A stretch of 64,000 bases of DNA from contig JAQISU010000094.1 in the NCBI GenBank assembly GCA_029339505.1, positions 8,414,001-8,478,000 of the forward strand. The letters run 5' to 3'. Below, in pieces: positions 1 through 14,100 of this stretch. This DNA comes from Unio delphinus (taxonomy: Eukaryota > Mollusca > Bivalvia > Unionida > Unionidae). The translations under genes and the position numbers were made by a program. The notes beneath the pieces are model-generated. The model saw nothing but the letters and a program-made list of their open reading frames with translations. It was not told where the DNA came from and did no database searches. Each line of letters begins with the position of its first letter. Position 1 is the stretch's first letter.

Positions 1-3
1 CTT

Positions 4-342
4 TCAAGCTGATAGTTTTCCAAATGTATGCAAAAGAATTGAGGGGTTCTCAGGTGCCACATCAGAAGTCAAACCTTTTAAAACAATCACCATTCCCCTT
101 TCTTTGGCTATAGTCTCTAAAACTGTAGTGGACTCGTCGGATATTTTTAAGTCATAAATATCTAAATGTTTTAAATTCTCACACTTTAGTACCATATTCA
201 CCAAACTTTCATCTGAAAATCCTTTAATCCAACTGAGATTGAGTTGTTTTAACTTTTTGGCATATCTTGAAATGGACTCAAGTCCCTTGTCTGTTAGGTG
301 TTTACATGCTGCAAGATTTAAGGTTTCCAATTCTGGTAATTT
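4..342 (-). CDS. KptA-N/LRR gene, last exon
   Basis: Acceptor TTCTTTCCAG. It encodes [20 protein letters not shown] and two more repeats, then a non-repeat tail ending GKLSA and TGA. The repeats have the AMN1-like pattern C..LTD.GL. The 3' untranslated region is outside the window. Confidence 0.75.
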   Translation of the reverse strand, partial: KLPELETLNLAACKHLTDKGLESISRYAKKLKQLNLSWIKGFSDESLVNMVLKCENLKHLDIYDLKISDESTTVLETIAKERGMVIVLKGLTSDVAPENPSILLHTFGKLSA

Positions 343-3300
343 CTGGAAAGAAGAAAAAACATTTCATATTATTTGTATACCATGTTCTAATGGTAAACAA
401 ACTTTGTCATGATAATGATTAAATAATTGAGTGGGTTCCTGTTCTGGATTTGAACAGCAATTTTAACATGTTATTTACAATATCGTTTGGGAAATGGGAG
501 ATAAGTACAATATCATTTGGGAAATGGGAGATAAGTACAATATCATTTGGGAAAAGGGAGACAAGTACAATATCATTTGGGAAATGGGAGATAAGTACAA
601 TATCATTTGGGAAATGGGAGATAAGTACAATATCATTTGGGAAATGGGAGATAAGTACAATATCATTTGGGAAATGGGATATAAGTACAATATCATTTGG
701 GAAATGGGAGACAAGTACAATATCATTTGGGAAATGGGAGACAAGTACAATATCATTTGGGAAATGGGAGACAAGTACAATATCATTTGGGAAATGGGAG
801 ATAAGTACAATATCATTTGGGAAATGGAAACTAAATGACTTTGCCAAGGACACATGCAAGAAACCTACCCAGGCTTGCCTAGGTGGATAGGATGAAACCC
901 CCAACTCTTAAATTAGGAGTCTTATTCTCTACTAACTGAACTAATGATTCGAAACATTACAATTTTAGAAAAAAGATTTCTGAAAATACATAGAGAAAAG
1001 GTTCTTCTATCAAATATAGTACACATAATAACAGAAGCCAGTTGTCTGTTTTGACTAATTGCTCTGTTTCATCAATAAGCATCATATATCTTTTTATGTC
1101 CACACAAAATTTGGCATTTATAGATATATAATTTACAACAGAAAGCATCAAACATTTCTGTATGGTAAAAGTAAGATTAGGAATAAATAAATGTTTTTTT
1201 AAAAATTAAGGAGTATACCAGAAGAAAATGTTCTGTTACTATAGTCAACTTAAATGAAATAAAAAAAAATCCAGACAAGGCTTTTTTAAAAAATAAAACT
1301 GTTCAAAAAATTCAGCTTTAAAGTATAAAATCATTGAATATGCTAAATATTTTGGATAAATAACCTCTTTAGTTTCAATTACCACAAGAAATCATTTTCT
1401 TTTCTTCCTTGGAACTATTCAAAACAATCTTGTAAAACTTGAGCTTGTGTAAAGCATCATTTAAAAGCCATGAATTTATCATTTTTCATGAGGTACCAGT
1501 TTTGTTTGATTTCAATGGTGCCAGTCTGTGTGGATTTTTTTGGAGTGCCAGGTTTTGTGGATTTCATGCAGTACATGTTTTTGTGGATTTTATTGGGTAC
1601 CAGGTTTTGTGGATTTCATGCAGTACATGTTTTTGTGGATTTTATGGGGTGCCAGGTTTGTGGATTTCATTCAGTACATGTTTTTGTGGATTTTACTGGA
1701 TGCCAGTTTTTGTCGATTTTATTTAGTACCAGGTTTTGTTGATTTCATGCAATACAAGTTGTTGCGGATTTTATGGGATGCCAGGTTTGTGTATTTTGTG
1801 TTTACTCACAATCAGAAATATCAGTGCCAAACAAAAAGATATTCTTCTATGGAAAAACTAGCATGCAAGTCTCAAACAAGAAAATTAAATTCTGAAAAAA
1901 TTAATTTTTTGACATAACCAGAAAAAGATGACTCCAAAGAAAATAAACAAATTCTAAGTAATTGAATTTTTGTGTCTTAGACTGGGTATTGGAGTGAAAA
2001 ACTTAAATAATGCTACTCACTGAACGTTTTTATGCATAGCCAAAATTTCACCTGCATACAATGCAAACCAAACTCTAAACAGCCAAGACTAAAATCTGTC
2101 ATTATATAATGCATTAGAAGATCAGGGACTATTTAGAAGAAAAAAAATGGTGTAAACCTAATCATGTCATTTCTACTAAAATCCTCCTCAGAAATACAGA
2201 TTTTGGGTGATACAGTATGAAACTGGGAAAATCACCAGAAAATGGTCGAGAAATTAATAAAATGATGAAATATGCTGGGCAAATAAGAACAATGTTAAAA
2301 GTACTACGGCCTGTCATGGACATATCTGCACAATAAAATTTCCAAATAAGCTGATGCTTGTTGGTCACAAAAAAATTAGCAAAATCAAAAAGTTTCCAAA
2401 ATAAACATACAATAGTTTGTGGCATTTACATATTTTCTGCTCAACAAGAATCATTTAACTGCAACTGTGCACTGACAGCTACAGCAACCATGGCATTTCC
2501 AAGGTGCTCTTACAATCACTGATGCAATGATAGTTACTGTTACTATTTTAAAGGTTTTTTGCAACCACTGGTGCAAACAATAATCTGCTGATTCTTTATA
2601 CAACCACTTACCTGGGTCCTTCACTGTTTGCAATTGGATTTGCATTATATACAGGAAAAATTGTGGGCATATTGATATATCGGTCAATTAAAATTTCAAT
2701 TAGAATGACTGTCTGAAAATGTGTGTTATGTGGTATTCGTGCGTATACTCTATCACAATTGTTAAGAATGAAAAATTTCTTGAAAATTTCCTTTAAAAGC
2801 TTAAAATTTAGCGAAACTGGGAGCAGACTTACACATACCCTAACAATCTGTTCCAGCAGACTATCAGTGACTATGTAACCACAATCCTTGAGACTCATGA
2901 CTCTTAAATGAGGGCACTGTGTCCAAATCAACTTGAAGATGCTCTCCGTCAAGATTATGCCCTCCAGGTCAAGGTGTTCCAAAGCAGGTACTAGCAGTTG
3001 ACCAAAAAGACGCTTATTCAACTTCTTTTTCCTCTTCAAGCGGTGAATCATCGAACTGGAAACAAATAATATGATACTTGATTATATTAAGAAAATGCAT
3101 CTAAACTTCAGAAAAATTTTAATATCCCATCTTTTATTATTGTCATGCAGAAAATATTCATTTGCTTTGTTTTCAGCATATTTAATACATAGTTTTGTAC
3201 TAAGCTTAGTTTTACCCTTCATACTTGTAAGTAATTCTCCACTAACCGATAATTTTCTGTAAGACTTTATTTATAAACAAAATGCAAATTTAGCCATTAA

Positions 3301-4963
3301 CTGGATAAGGCAGGTCACTAACTTTCAAATGATAATTCATGTATCTTTTCTTAATACTAATGAAATCCTGTTTTTAATTTTGACAATGCCCTTGGGGTTT
3401 GTTAGATATTCATTAAACTGTAGTGTGAAAAGTGATTCAAATTCAATGTCCACAGTGCTATTAAAGTACAGTATGACCATGTTATGTTTATATTAGAAAT
3501 GAATACACGAAGCACTAGAATAATATCATGAGGAAATCATATTCTTTATTGCTGGTGTATGTACCGGTAACTATAACTTTGACCCTCTATCATTATCTTA
3601 ATTTCTTCATTCCAATTTGTCACGATGGTATGTAGAGTTCACTCAACTTATCTTAAAGAATAAATGTCATCATAATAGAATAAATGTCATCATTGGGTAG
3701 CAGCAAACTGGACCCAGTTTTGAAGTCTTCAACATACTAAGTTTCTATCTAGCCCAAAATGCTGTACTCAAGTTATCATATAGAATGAACTTTATCATTG
3801 GGTCACAGCAACATACACCCTTTCTTTTAATCCTCAAATTATAGGTTCCAAAAGAATGCATGAGATTGCAGTATAAAATGCTGTGACACTAAAGTCCAAA
3901 ACATGGTGTGAGACTCAAGTCCAAATGGTAAAATACTTGGTAGAATAGTCATAAATTTTGCTGAAAGAAGATGTTGCTGAACTTAACCCTTTCATCACTA
4001 TAGACCAGTTTTTCGGTCTCGGGAAGTAAGTCTGTAAACCCTATGGACAGCTTTACCGGTCTGGGACAGTGGCCATTTTTACAATCCTAGTAACCAATTA
4101 CGTAAATTTCAGAATACCTCTAATAACTTCCTTCTTGCAATGTATTTATTATATTTTGATTATCTTGTGAGTTAAGCTTGAATACAACTTTAAATCTTGC
4201 AGCTAGAAGGCACTTTTTGAGCGTGTTTTCCAAATGGTGAATTTCTATTCAAAATAGCAGAGTTTGAAGCAAGAGGAGAATGAAGAATAAGATTAAGAAT
4301 AATCAAAATATTTAACCGAATACAGTAGATTGAAAATGAGAGAATGCCTGGAGAGGCATTTGAATGTCTTTGTGGATGGCAGTGATGATGATGAATAGGG
4401 CTTTCAAGGTTTTGAACCAGAGCAACTGAGGATCCATACTACCTACCACACTGATTATGTAAAATGTAAATCGACTTAAATTTTGATAAGTAGCAAACAA
4501 ACTCTATTATTATTGTAAATTAATATTAGCCATAATTCACTATTTATAATAGTTTCTGATTGACAATGACATATTGAATTCCTTACATTAATCAGAAACA
4601 TTTCTATTTTGTTTTCTGAGCAGCTGCAGCATGGGTAATCGAAAGTTACATTTTCTGGGAATCTTCATTCTTTTGAAACTTTTCTATGTCAACAAAAAAG
4701 TACCTTGCTGACATTGTTGACAGACATTGACCTCGAGCTACAAGTATTTCAAGCATGGCCGAGTGCAACCTGGTGTAAAATTCAAAAGTGCGGTCTGCCA
4801 TATGGATGCATTTTGCATTAGGAGAAAAAGGGATGGGAAAATTGATACATAAGTTGTTACAAGGACAAGAAATCATACACATTACTTGTTATTTAAACTT
4901 GTTGAATAGATTTGCAATAAAATTTAATTATATCCAAGTTAAAACTGAACAAACCCTTAAAAG

Positions 4964-5031
<68 letters not shown>

Positions 5032-5041
5032 TATGTGTATA

Positions 5042-5107
<66 letters not shown>

Positions 5108-8100
5108 CATACATACATACATACATACACATACACACAATCATTTAATGGAGTCTGATACTTTCAAACTTAAGATAGAAAATGACAAGATTTTTATATT
5201 TTACATTTGTTTTACATTTGTTGAACAGCCTCATTTACCTTTTGCTAGCCTCACTGAGTTTATCCCATCTAGTGAATCTTGCACTCAAGACTGGTTTCAA
5301 CTGGAATAATCAGGTTAACGCTTCAGACCTTTAATTAACATGTACATAGCATGCACAGCCATGTTACTCTTGTTGCAATGTATTTATAATTAAAACTAGC
5401 ATGGAATGTTTATTCAGCTGTGTCAATTGATAACAGAATATAGCAGTGATTTGTACTGGAGTAAAATCACAAGCATGTTAGCATCAATGATGCAATTTCA
5501 TGATTGCCGGTAATATGGAATATCATACAGTGAAGTGATACCATTAACATTCCTGAAACTGGAAGTTACTAGTGTAAAATATGAAGCCAAGTAATTGACC
5601 TGACCTCGTCTTATACTCAGAATCGACTTATATATGGATGAAGGATGGAAAATTTACAAATTGGTGAATTCGACCTTTATTCCGCATCGACTTATATGCT
5701 ATAAAAACAGTACTTATACCATGATTTCAAGGTTTCTTGAAATGCAGTGTGCAGTAATTGCCGTTTTGAAATCCAAAGATTTGCTAATATAAAAGAGAAA
5801 GATTTGAACACATTGTCAGATGACATTTACCTGACAGATTAGGTAATGGTTTGTCTAGAACCTCTTAAATTGGTGCCAACCACTCTTTTTGCTGAGCCAG
5901 CTCCAACCACTTCTGTTATCATGCCTCTTCATTGCAAACTAATTGAAAGCATTTTGCAACATAGCGATGATGACTCTCTAGTAACAGCTCAGATAAAAAG
6001 GGCAACAAAAGAGACCAATCTGCAGTTTTATGCATTTTATGTGTATCAAAAAGTAAACAACAAACTGTGAACTGTACAGACAAAAGACTTGTAACTCTTT
6101 ATTTCTGTCTGTGTTAGATTGCAACTTTTGTACTGCATTTCATTCATTTTCTCTACTGTATTTTAATTGTGTAATTAAATAATTTTAAGTAATTTTTTGC
6201 AGTTTGCATTGATTTTATTTTAATAAATTAATAGTAATCTGTGATTCTTTCTTAAATCAATATATTGCAATATTTTGCTTTAAACTGTGATATATTGCAA
6301 TAAGATTTTTAATTCAATACCAACCCCTAATAGGGGCCCTGAGTGGTCTAAAACGCTGTCCGTTACGGATCAATGCATCTCACCTCTGTCTGCGTGGGTT
6401 CGAGTCTAAGATTCGGCTAATGTAGTTGTGTGAGAAAGCTTGCCAGTAGCTTCTCGTGGGTTGGTGGTTCTTTCCGGGAGTTTTCCGGGTTCTTCCTCCA
6501 CCATTAATACTGGCCACCATGAATAGCCTATATTGTGCTTAAAAAATGGCATTAAACCATAAAAAAAAAAAAAAAAAACCAACCCCTAAAAGAAACCATG
6601 TCAATAATTCTATGAACTTTTAATTTTCAGACATTTTCAGCCTTTTCTATGACTTTTTGCATAAATGAATAATTTGTTGTTTGTGATTAACTCTCATTTT
6701 CATTACTGCAAGTTTTGCATAATTTCTTCCTGATGTAAAATTTGCATAATTCCTTCCTAAAATTAAATTTCAAAATGAACATTTATAATTACCTAATATT
6801 TCCTAATGAAAGACAACTCCTAAATAATTATGCTTCTATAATCTCACTTTTGGTCTATGAAACAAATCTGAGAAAATGTTCCTGAGGTTAACAAACTATA
6901 AATATGGGTACAGACAAGCATGCTTGAATCAAGGGAGGGAAAAGCTGTACATGTCATTCATGACTTGTATGGCATATTCCATTTTCTCACAGATAAAAAT
7001 GGCTTATAACTAAAGTCTAATTAGATTTGCAATTTTACAGATGTTTGACAAAAATATATTGCATAATATTTATTGTTTGATTTGTGAAACAACTTAAAAA
7101 TCCAAATGTTGACTTTCCATCTAGGTTGAGTAGCAATAAGAATTTTAAGATAGCCACTATGATATTCATAATGGATATCAGACCTGCAAAACTTGTATAT
7201 AAGACCAACTAGACATAATAAGCAGGCATCTAGGGGGGAAAAAAAATCATGCAGAAATGACTTTTCATTCTGGATGAGAACAAATAACAAGATTTTCAAG
7301 ATGGCTGCTCTGGTAGCCATATTTGACATACATGTGGCACCATTTTTCATTCAGAAACAACTAGACAGCCTAAGATGTCTTCTGATAAAATTCCATGTTG
7401 ATATTACTTTTCTATCCTGGAGGAATAACAATTCAAATAGTTTCAAGATGGCTGCTGTAGCACCCATAATGGTATTCAGGGTTCATACTGAACTATAGAT
7501 GATAAATTCAAAGACTTTTCCCAAACTTTCAATGACCACAAACAGAGATTTCCAAGACCTATTTTTGCTAAAATTGTGTATACAGGTTATATGAGAAAAA
7601 TGAATGCCAAACACTACAATACTGATTACTGATTAAAGTCAAACTATAATTAATTTCCTAAATTGTCTTATAATTATCTGGAAGATAGGTTAACATTCGT
7701 TGTTCTTTCAGAAATATGTAACATACGTGTCAGATTTAATACAAAATAAATTGTTCTCTTAACAGACATCATCATTGCTTTAAATGCATTATTATATTTG
7801 CTTTCTTTTTCCTTCAATCATTTTGGAAAGAGACGCTACCACTGTCATCTCTTCCTCTGCTTTTCTCCTAAGAGCCTTTGACTCTGTGACATGCACAATG
7901 GGTCCTTTTAACTCTGCCTTTTCTGCTTTCTGTACAGAGGAAGCATGTAGGCTGGCAATGTTAGCTTCAATAGGCAGTTTTCTGGCTTCCACTTCATCCA
8001 AGGCTAACTCCCGTTTCTTTCCTTTTTGGTTTTTCTCATCCTTCTCTGCTTTCTTCTTATCCAGATAAGCATGGTACTTATGTCTTGCAAAGGAGCCATG

Positions 8101-11100
8101 TGTCATCATTTCATTGCTAATGATTTCCAAAGGTCCACCTGCTTTTCTCATTGTGTCAATGATTAGCCCTTGAGCTCTGAGGCTTTCTCTGCTTAGGTTC
8201 TCAACAAATACCTGTTTGTTGACAGAAAATCCTCTCTCCACTGTTGCCTGCCCGTGTAACAACAAAATTTTCTGGAGACCACACCAAAGTTCAACATATT
8301 CCTTTCTTTTGGAAAGGTCAGAATAAAACACTTCATCAAGGTTGGGCGTGTTTCTCTCTCCATTTTTTAAAAAAAATAAACATTATCTATAAATCTAGTA
8401 ATGTTTCAAGCACTTCAGAGTACTGGGCAAAACGGGCTCAATTATAGTCTAACTATACCAACCCGTTTGTTTTTTTGGAAAGTCCGTTAATCATGAAATG
8501 TGCAGGAGATGGCAGTATTAGCGCCATTCTGGTCACATTCAGGTTAGAAATTATAAATCAATGATTCAGTTGCCTTAGTTCTGTGCACTTTTTATTATTT
8601 AATTATTTTCGTTATTGAAATCGATAAGGGTACAAACAAACGGGGATGTATAGTCAGACTATAGTTACACAAATCAATTTCAACAATGTGATTTTAATTT
8701 TTTTTTTAATACCATTGTGGAAAAAGTCGAGGGTCGGCAATGAGAAACGGGGATATTCTGTCAACTGGAAATACATTTTTTTAATTCTTTTATTTATTTA
8801 CCTAATCAAATGACTTGACTTCTTACAGTTAGCGCTTCACAGCACACGTTTTTTATATACTCACAATTCAAGAACAACAACTATTGCTGAACTCTACTAT
8901 AGTGTACGCATGCGCACTTTGAAACTGTATATCCGTGAATTGAATTTATTACAATGTATGTTTTTAAATTAAACCAAGGAACACTATTATGTAGAACAAA
9001 ATTTTCGAAAATGATTTTTTTCCCCCTCAAACGTGTTAAATGAACCGACGGTATAAGTAAATTTAAACGGGCCCTCTTTTGCCATATCTCCCAAATCATC
9101 ACATTAAACAATATCTTATTTTATACCCGAAGAGTAATGAGTTAACATTATTTTGCCCAAAATTACCAATAGCTTATACTTCTGCATCTTCTTTCCACTA
9201 AATGAACAGTATGTAGTTATTAATTTGCATGGACTCCTCTAATTGAAGCCAAGTTGCTTGTCTTTTTACACAATGTACAAAACGTCTTTCGTTTACATAA
9301 TTTATCCTTTTGCAGCCAATCCTTGTATTTCTCTTGTTCAAGCCATATATCGTTGAAAGACCAAAGACCTGGCATTTTTAAACATTGAACTTGAAGAAGA
9401 TGTAAATCGAATGAACAAATTTTAAATTCTCGAGCGTGTAACTCTCACAAACTTTCTACGTAGAATTATTGTGATTAACATTTTGATTGGCTAAAACTGA
9501 TGGACTCGTCCAATCAAACTGAACTATTCGTCAAACGAAAAAAGCCAGGAAAACCAGCTATATCTGAAGCTAACGACCTTGGACAATTTTATTGGTGACT
9601 TCCTTTGATGAAGTGTGTAGTGGAACCGTCTTGCTTTGATGAAGAGTGCATGTGTGATTGAAGTCGCGACCGAGGCATACTTTGGATGGTCAAACAAAAC
9701 AAAGCCTCTTTTGTTAATGTGGCGGCAATAAACTGAACGGGTCATCAAAAGAAAGAAACCAGGATAACTAGATTACATCTGAATCTAACAACCTTGGATA
9801 ATTTTATCTGTGATTCTGGAAAGAAATTGATTTTTAGGGGTTTATTTCAATTTTCAAAGACTTTTAAAGACCTCAAGGTAATATGCTCGATTTTCCCAAA
9901 CTTTCAAGGCCTTGAAAATGCTACCTCATTTTTCCCAAACTCTCAAAGACCTTCAAAGACCGTACGAACCCTGGTATTGCATGTCTGAGTCTGAGCATCA
10001 TCATTTTCATTTGGAATCAGCAAGACCTTTGAATGAATGTGAGTGCAAAATTCCATGGCAATCCAGTAACAGCATAGGAGGAGTAAAAACTTGTCGGACA
10101 AAGGAAAAGTCATAAGCTCTTTTGGTATATGAGCAAACAAGTTTTGAGAATCGTTTTCAGTTGGACACTTGCTGCAGCTTTTAAAATGTAAATATTTTTA
10201 CCTGATTAAGTACTCATCTGGAAAATTCTGAAGGTCATACATTTCAATATTAGAGGTCACAAACTCAAGGGAAGTCTCAAGTAGGGTTGGTACATTGGTT
10301 TCTTCATGACATGGGTTCTGTAAATAGAAATATTTCATAACAACAAAATCAGATATAGTTTTAAAAAGCATCAAGAGTTAAAAACTGAATGCATATGTAT
10401 ACATACCAGCTATTTGCTGTATAAAACAAAGAAACTAATTTGAGAATTACAATGATACTCATAAAATGTTTTAATACATTTATTTGTTCAATAATAAAAA
10501 CAAAAAATTAATATAATGATTTGGGAAAAAAATTTAAATGTACTTTTCACCCTTGATTCTTATAATGAACCCTTTTTTTCATACTGGAAATATTAATAAA
10601 TTTATTACATAGGAAATAGACCAGAATAACTAAAAACTAGAAATATGTCTCTACACCAAGGATGCCACCCATCACTCTAACAATATCATCCAAATAAAAG
10701 ATAAATGTCAAAGTGAAATATGGGCTAAAACTCTCTAATATTTTGTGAGATAAAAGTAATAAAGATACAAAGATCTCACTCATAGTAAGACTCGTCAACT
10801 TCATATTTACCTTAAAGTTAACTAAAATCAAATCAGGAACACAAATTCTTGAGTGGCAAGAAGTGAATCAGATGCAAAATCACTTCATTAATTTGTGCAT
10901 ATCTAACTTGTAAAAAAAAAACTTTTTGGATATTTTAATGATACAAAACAATTAACAAACTATCCTAAAATTCTAATCAGAAATAGTCTTTAAAATGTTG
11001 ACAGGCTTAGCCCCAAATATACTAGATCACCTCATTATTATGCATGCATTTGGCTCATAATTATCTCAAATAATTAAATAACCCAACTCAATATTCTGAT

Positions 11101-14100
11101 CACTTAAGATCATGTACTAAGCTTACTCATAATAGGATCAGAAAAGAAGTCACCTCTCTCAACATAGTTTCAAGTCTGGGGCCTGGCCAATGTCGGTACA
11201 TGAGAAAGCTTGCTAGAAGCTTCCAGTGGGCCAGTGGTTCTTCCATGGGTTATCCCTGGGTCTTCCTCCAACAGTTACAACAACATTTAAACCATAAACA
11301 GCATCGGAAATGAACAAATCAATGCCAATCAGAGGCATGATCACTGCCTTAATACACACAGATCTAGTTCATAAGCAAAAGATGCAAGATAATGATGATT
11401 TAAGTCTATATTCCAAGGCTGATCAAAGCTGAATCAGAATTATAGAATTCAGAGAGATAAAAATCTCAGCCAAACAGATGCAAGATCACTTCATTAATAT
11501 GCATAAACCTCACTCATTACTGAATTCCATTAGGAACTTGATGTTATAGGCACATATATTTAAAGTGTAATCAAAATTATATCAGAAATATGGTGTCCAG
11601 AGCAGAAACAAGCTCATACAATCAGATGAGTAGGGCTGTCAAAAATCACGAAAAACCAACCGGGTACCCGTTGCGAAATTTAACGGGTACCCGGGTACCT
11701 GTTAGAACATGAATGACATGTACAACCGTAGACCAACTAATTGTTATCCCCATTTCTTTAATATTTTGTCTGGCGATAGAGGCTAACCGTGTAATGCACT
11801 ACTCGGTCTGATGCGTCCGCACCGATATAGCTGCGAATGATCTGACCGCACGCTATTAATTAATAAATTTATTTAGAATGACCTTTGTACACAGATGGTA
11901 GGTATAATCCAACTTTTAATGATCACTGTGATCAGCCACGTTAAATCCTTTAGAACACTCACCATTTTTAAAGTACAAGTCCTTGTTAGAACAGACCACG
12001 TTTATTCATCGGCTTTTGACCGCAGATTTGAATTACCCACGCATGCGTGTAAAGCAGCTTTACCACATGTCAAGAGTAATGCGTTAAAACCGTCTGTGTG
12101 TGTGTGTGAGAGAGTGAGAGAGAGAAGACCATAAACTGTATTCACTACACAATAGTAATAATTCAAACTAGATAATATAATGTTTGTAAATGTTTTTATT
12201 TTTATGAGAAAAACTCAGAAAGAATTTAGCAAATCTCAATAATGCCAGTCTGTCATAGTCAACAAGTACATGATCATTGTTCGCAACACATTTTCCAGTT
12301 TCTGTTAAAAAAACTAACATATCGACCGTATCTGGTGACAGCGATGCACGTTTCCTGTTTATAACGTGTCCAAAATTAGCAGAGCTAGTCGACTAGAAAA
12401 ACAACGAGCTGCTCAAAGATTACTTTGAGGCATTACGAAGATTTCAAGGTGTCTAGGTGATAATTGTTCATAATATAAATTGTGGGATTTCTTTGACGTG
12501 TGTTCCGAAATCAAAGGTATCCATCTGGATTTCATTAAAAGAGCACGCAATGTACCGATCCTTTAGCACCCACAATCAATAGTTATCGTCTACACAGAGG
12601 TTTATTACCTGTAGAACAATGCTATGTTTTAACCTTGGTATATAATGCCTCGGGGACAACGGTTTGTCCTGTTGCACAACGCCAATGAATTTTATTAATC
12701 CAAACAGACTCTCGGATGTATTGTTTATTTATATTAAGCAGGGATCTGGTTTCTAATTAAAGCCATAGCTGTCACACCTGTTTGAAGTGGTTTCGTGTGT
12801 AATGATTTTGTAGTGGCCGACGATGCATAACGGGCATATCCTGGAGCTGTAACTGAGACAAGCGTACTGCTGATGATATATGGTCTTTTTATAGTGTTGG
12901 CGAGTGTGGCGATTTTTTTTTTTTACGGGTACCCGCGTTTACGTTTCAATACCCGGGTTTTTCAATACGCTCGGGTACCCGGGTACCCGAGTACCCGTTG
13001 ACAGCCCTACAGATGAGATTAATCTAAATCAATTCAAAATAATGGCTTCAAGTTTGATAACAAGCTAAATGCAAGATCACCTCATTAGTATGCATGGATA
13101 TCGCGTAATTGCAAACTCATGCATGATCCTGATGATATCAGCCTATATTACAAATCTCGCACATCAGTAAACTTTTGATGATATAAATCTATGTTCCCAA
13201 TTTACTCAAAATCCGAACAGAATAATGGCCTCCAGAGTGGCAAAAAGCAAATGTTGATGGTTGGAAGACCAGCAGATCATGGATGCAGACTTGACAGCCA
13301 TGTGAGTTCAAATCAAACTGGATTCATATCTTCATAATAGAAAGCCATATATCAAAATTAGTGCAGTCTTTCTAAAGTAACTGAGCAAATATGAGATAGG
13401 TAATCTTCAAAATTTGTATTTCAATCCATGAAGGTCTTCAAAAATTACTGATTTGAAATGAATTTGAATGTCAAAGTTTGAAGTCAAACAGGAACCACAA
13501 CTCTGTGTCATTTATTAGAAAATGGTGAGAATAAGACATGACCTAAGTCTTCTTAATGTAAAGTCACAAACCAAATTTTATTTCAATCCATTTAGTCCTT
13601 CAAAATTTACTGTGTAAAAATGAAATTTGTGACAAAAAGACTAATGTCAACTATATCTGCCTCCCTAGATATGGCAGGGCATGCAAAGTATCATTATTTT
13701 GCCAGCCATTAATGGGTGGGATGGGGAGATAACTAGATTCTTATCAAGGACAATTTATTTATTTTCAAATACAGTTATTACAGAATGTCAAGAGATTGAT
13801 GGGGAAGCAAATATATTTATTCTAGCACAGGTGGGCCAAAAATGAACAAACCTTACTTTTTAAGAAAAAAAAACCAGTTCTGTAAGATACAATGTTCCAT
13901 GTCTTACCCTTTCAAACATCCTATAGTAAGCTGCACGTATATAAGTCCTCCCATCTCTTTCAATTTCTTGAAACCTTTTTGTACCTCGACTGGATAGGGA
14001 AGTTTTTACCTCATGCAAGACTTCCTCTTCATGGTTCCATTTCATCAGATGTAATTTCATTGCATCATCCAGAGCAACATATCCTACAAAAGAAAAAAGA

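Larger units (their letters stand above)
352..2045. repeat. Left arm of a long inverted repeat (partner near 49370-53450)
   Basis: This stretch matches the right-hand region in reverse complement, block by block. The blocks are the edge AACATTTCATAT, the 30-bp minisatellite, the tail around AGTCAAAACAG, the 26/52-bp repeat with TTTGTGGATTT, and the end near GACTGGGTATTGGAGT. It lies wholly inside the last intron of the KptA-N/LRR gene. It is probably one copy of a repeat family rather than a local duplication. The remaining 2046-2838 of the intron shows nothing I recognise. Confidence 0.7.

Noticed and set aside
419..904. Long repetitive open frames on both strands (also at 52924-53379)
   Set aside because: They arise because the 30-bp minisatellite keeps every frame open; no splice or start context and the inverted copy behaves the same way.
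4893..5144. Tyr-Ile alternating frames (also 25530-25736, 40493-40675, 46148-46520)
   Set aside because: Translations of TA/AC microsatellites.
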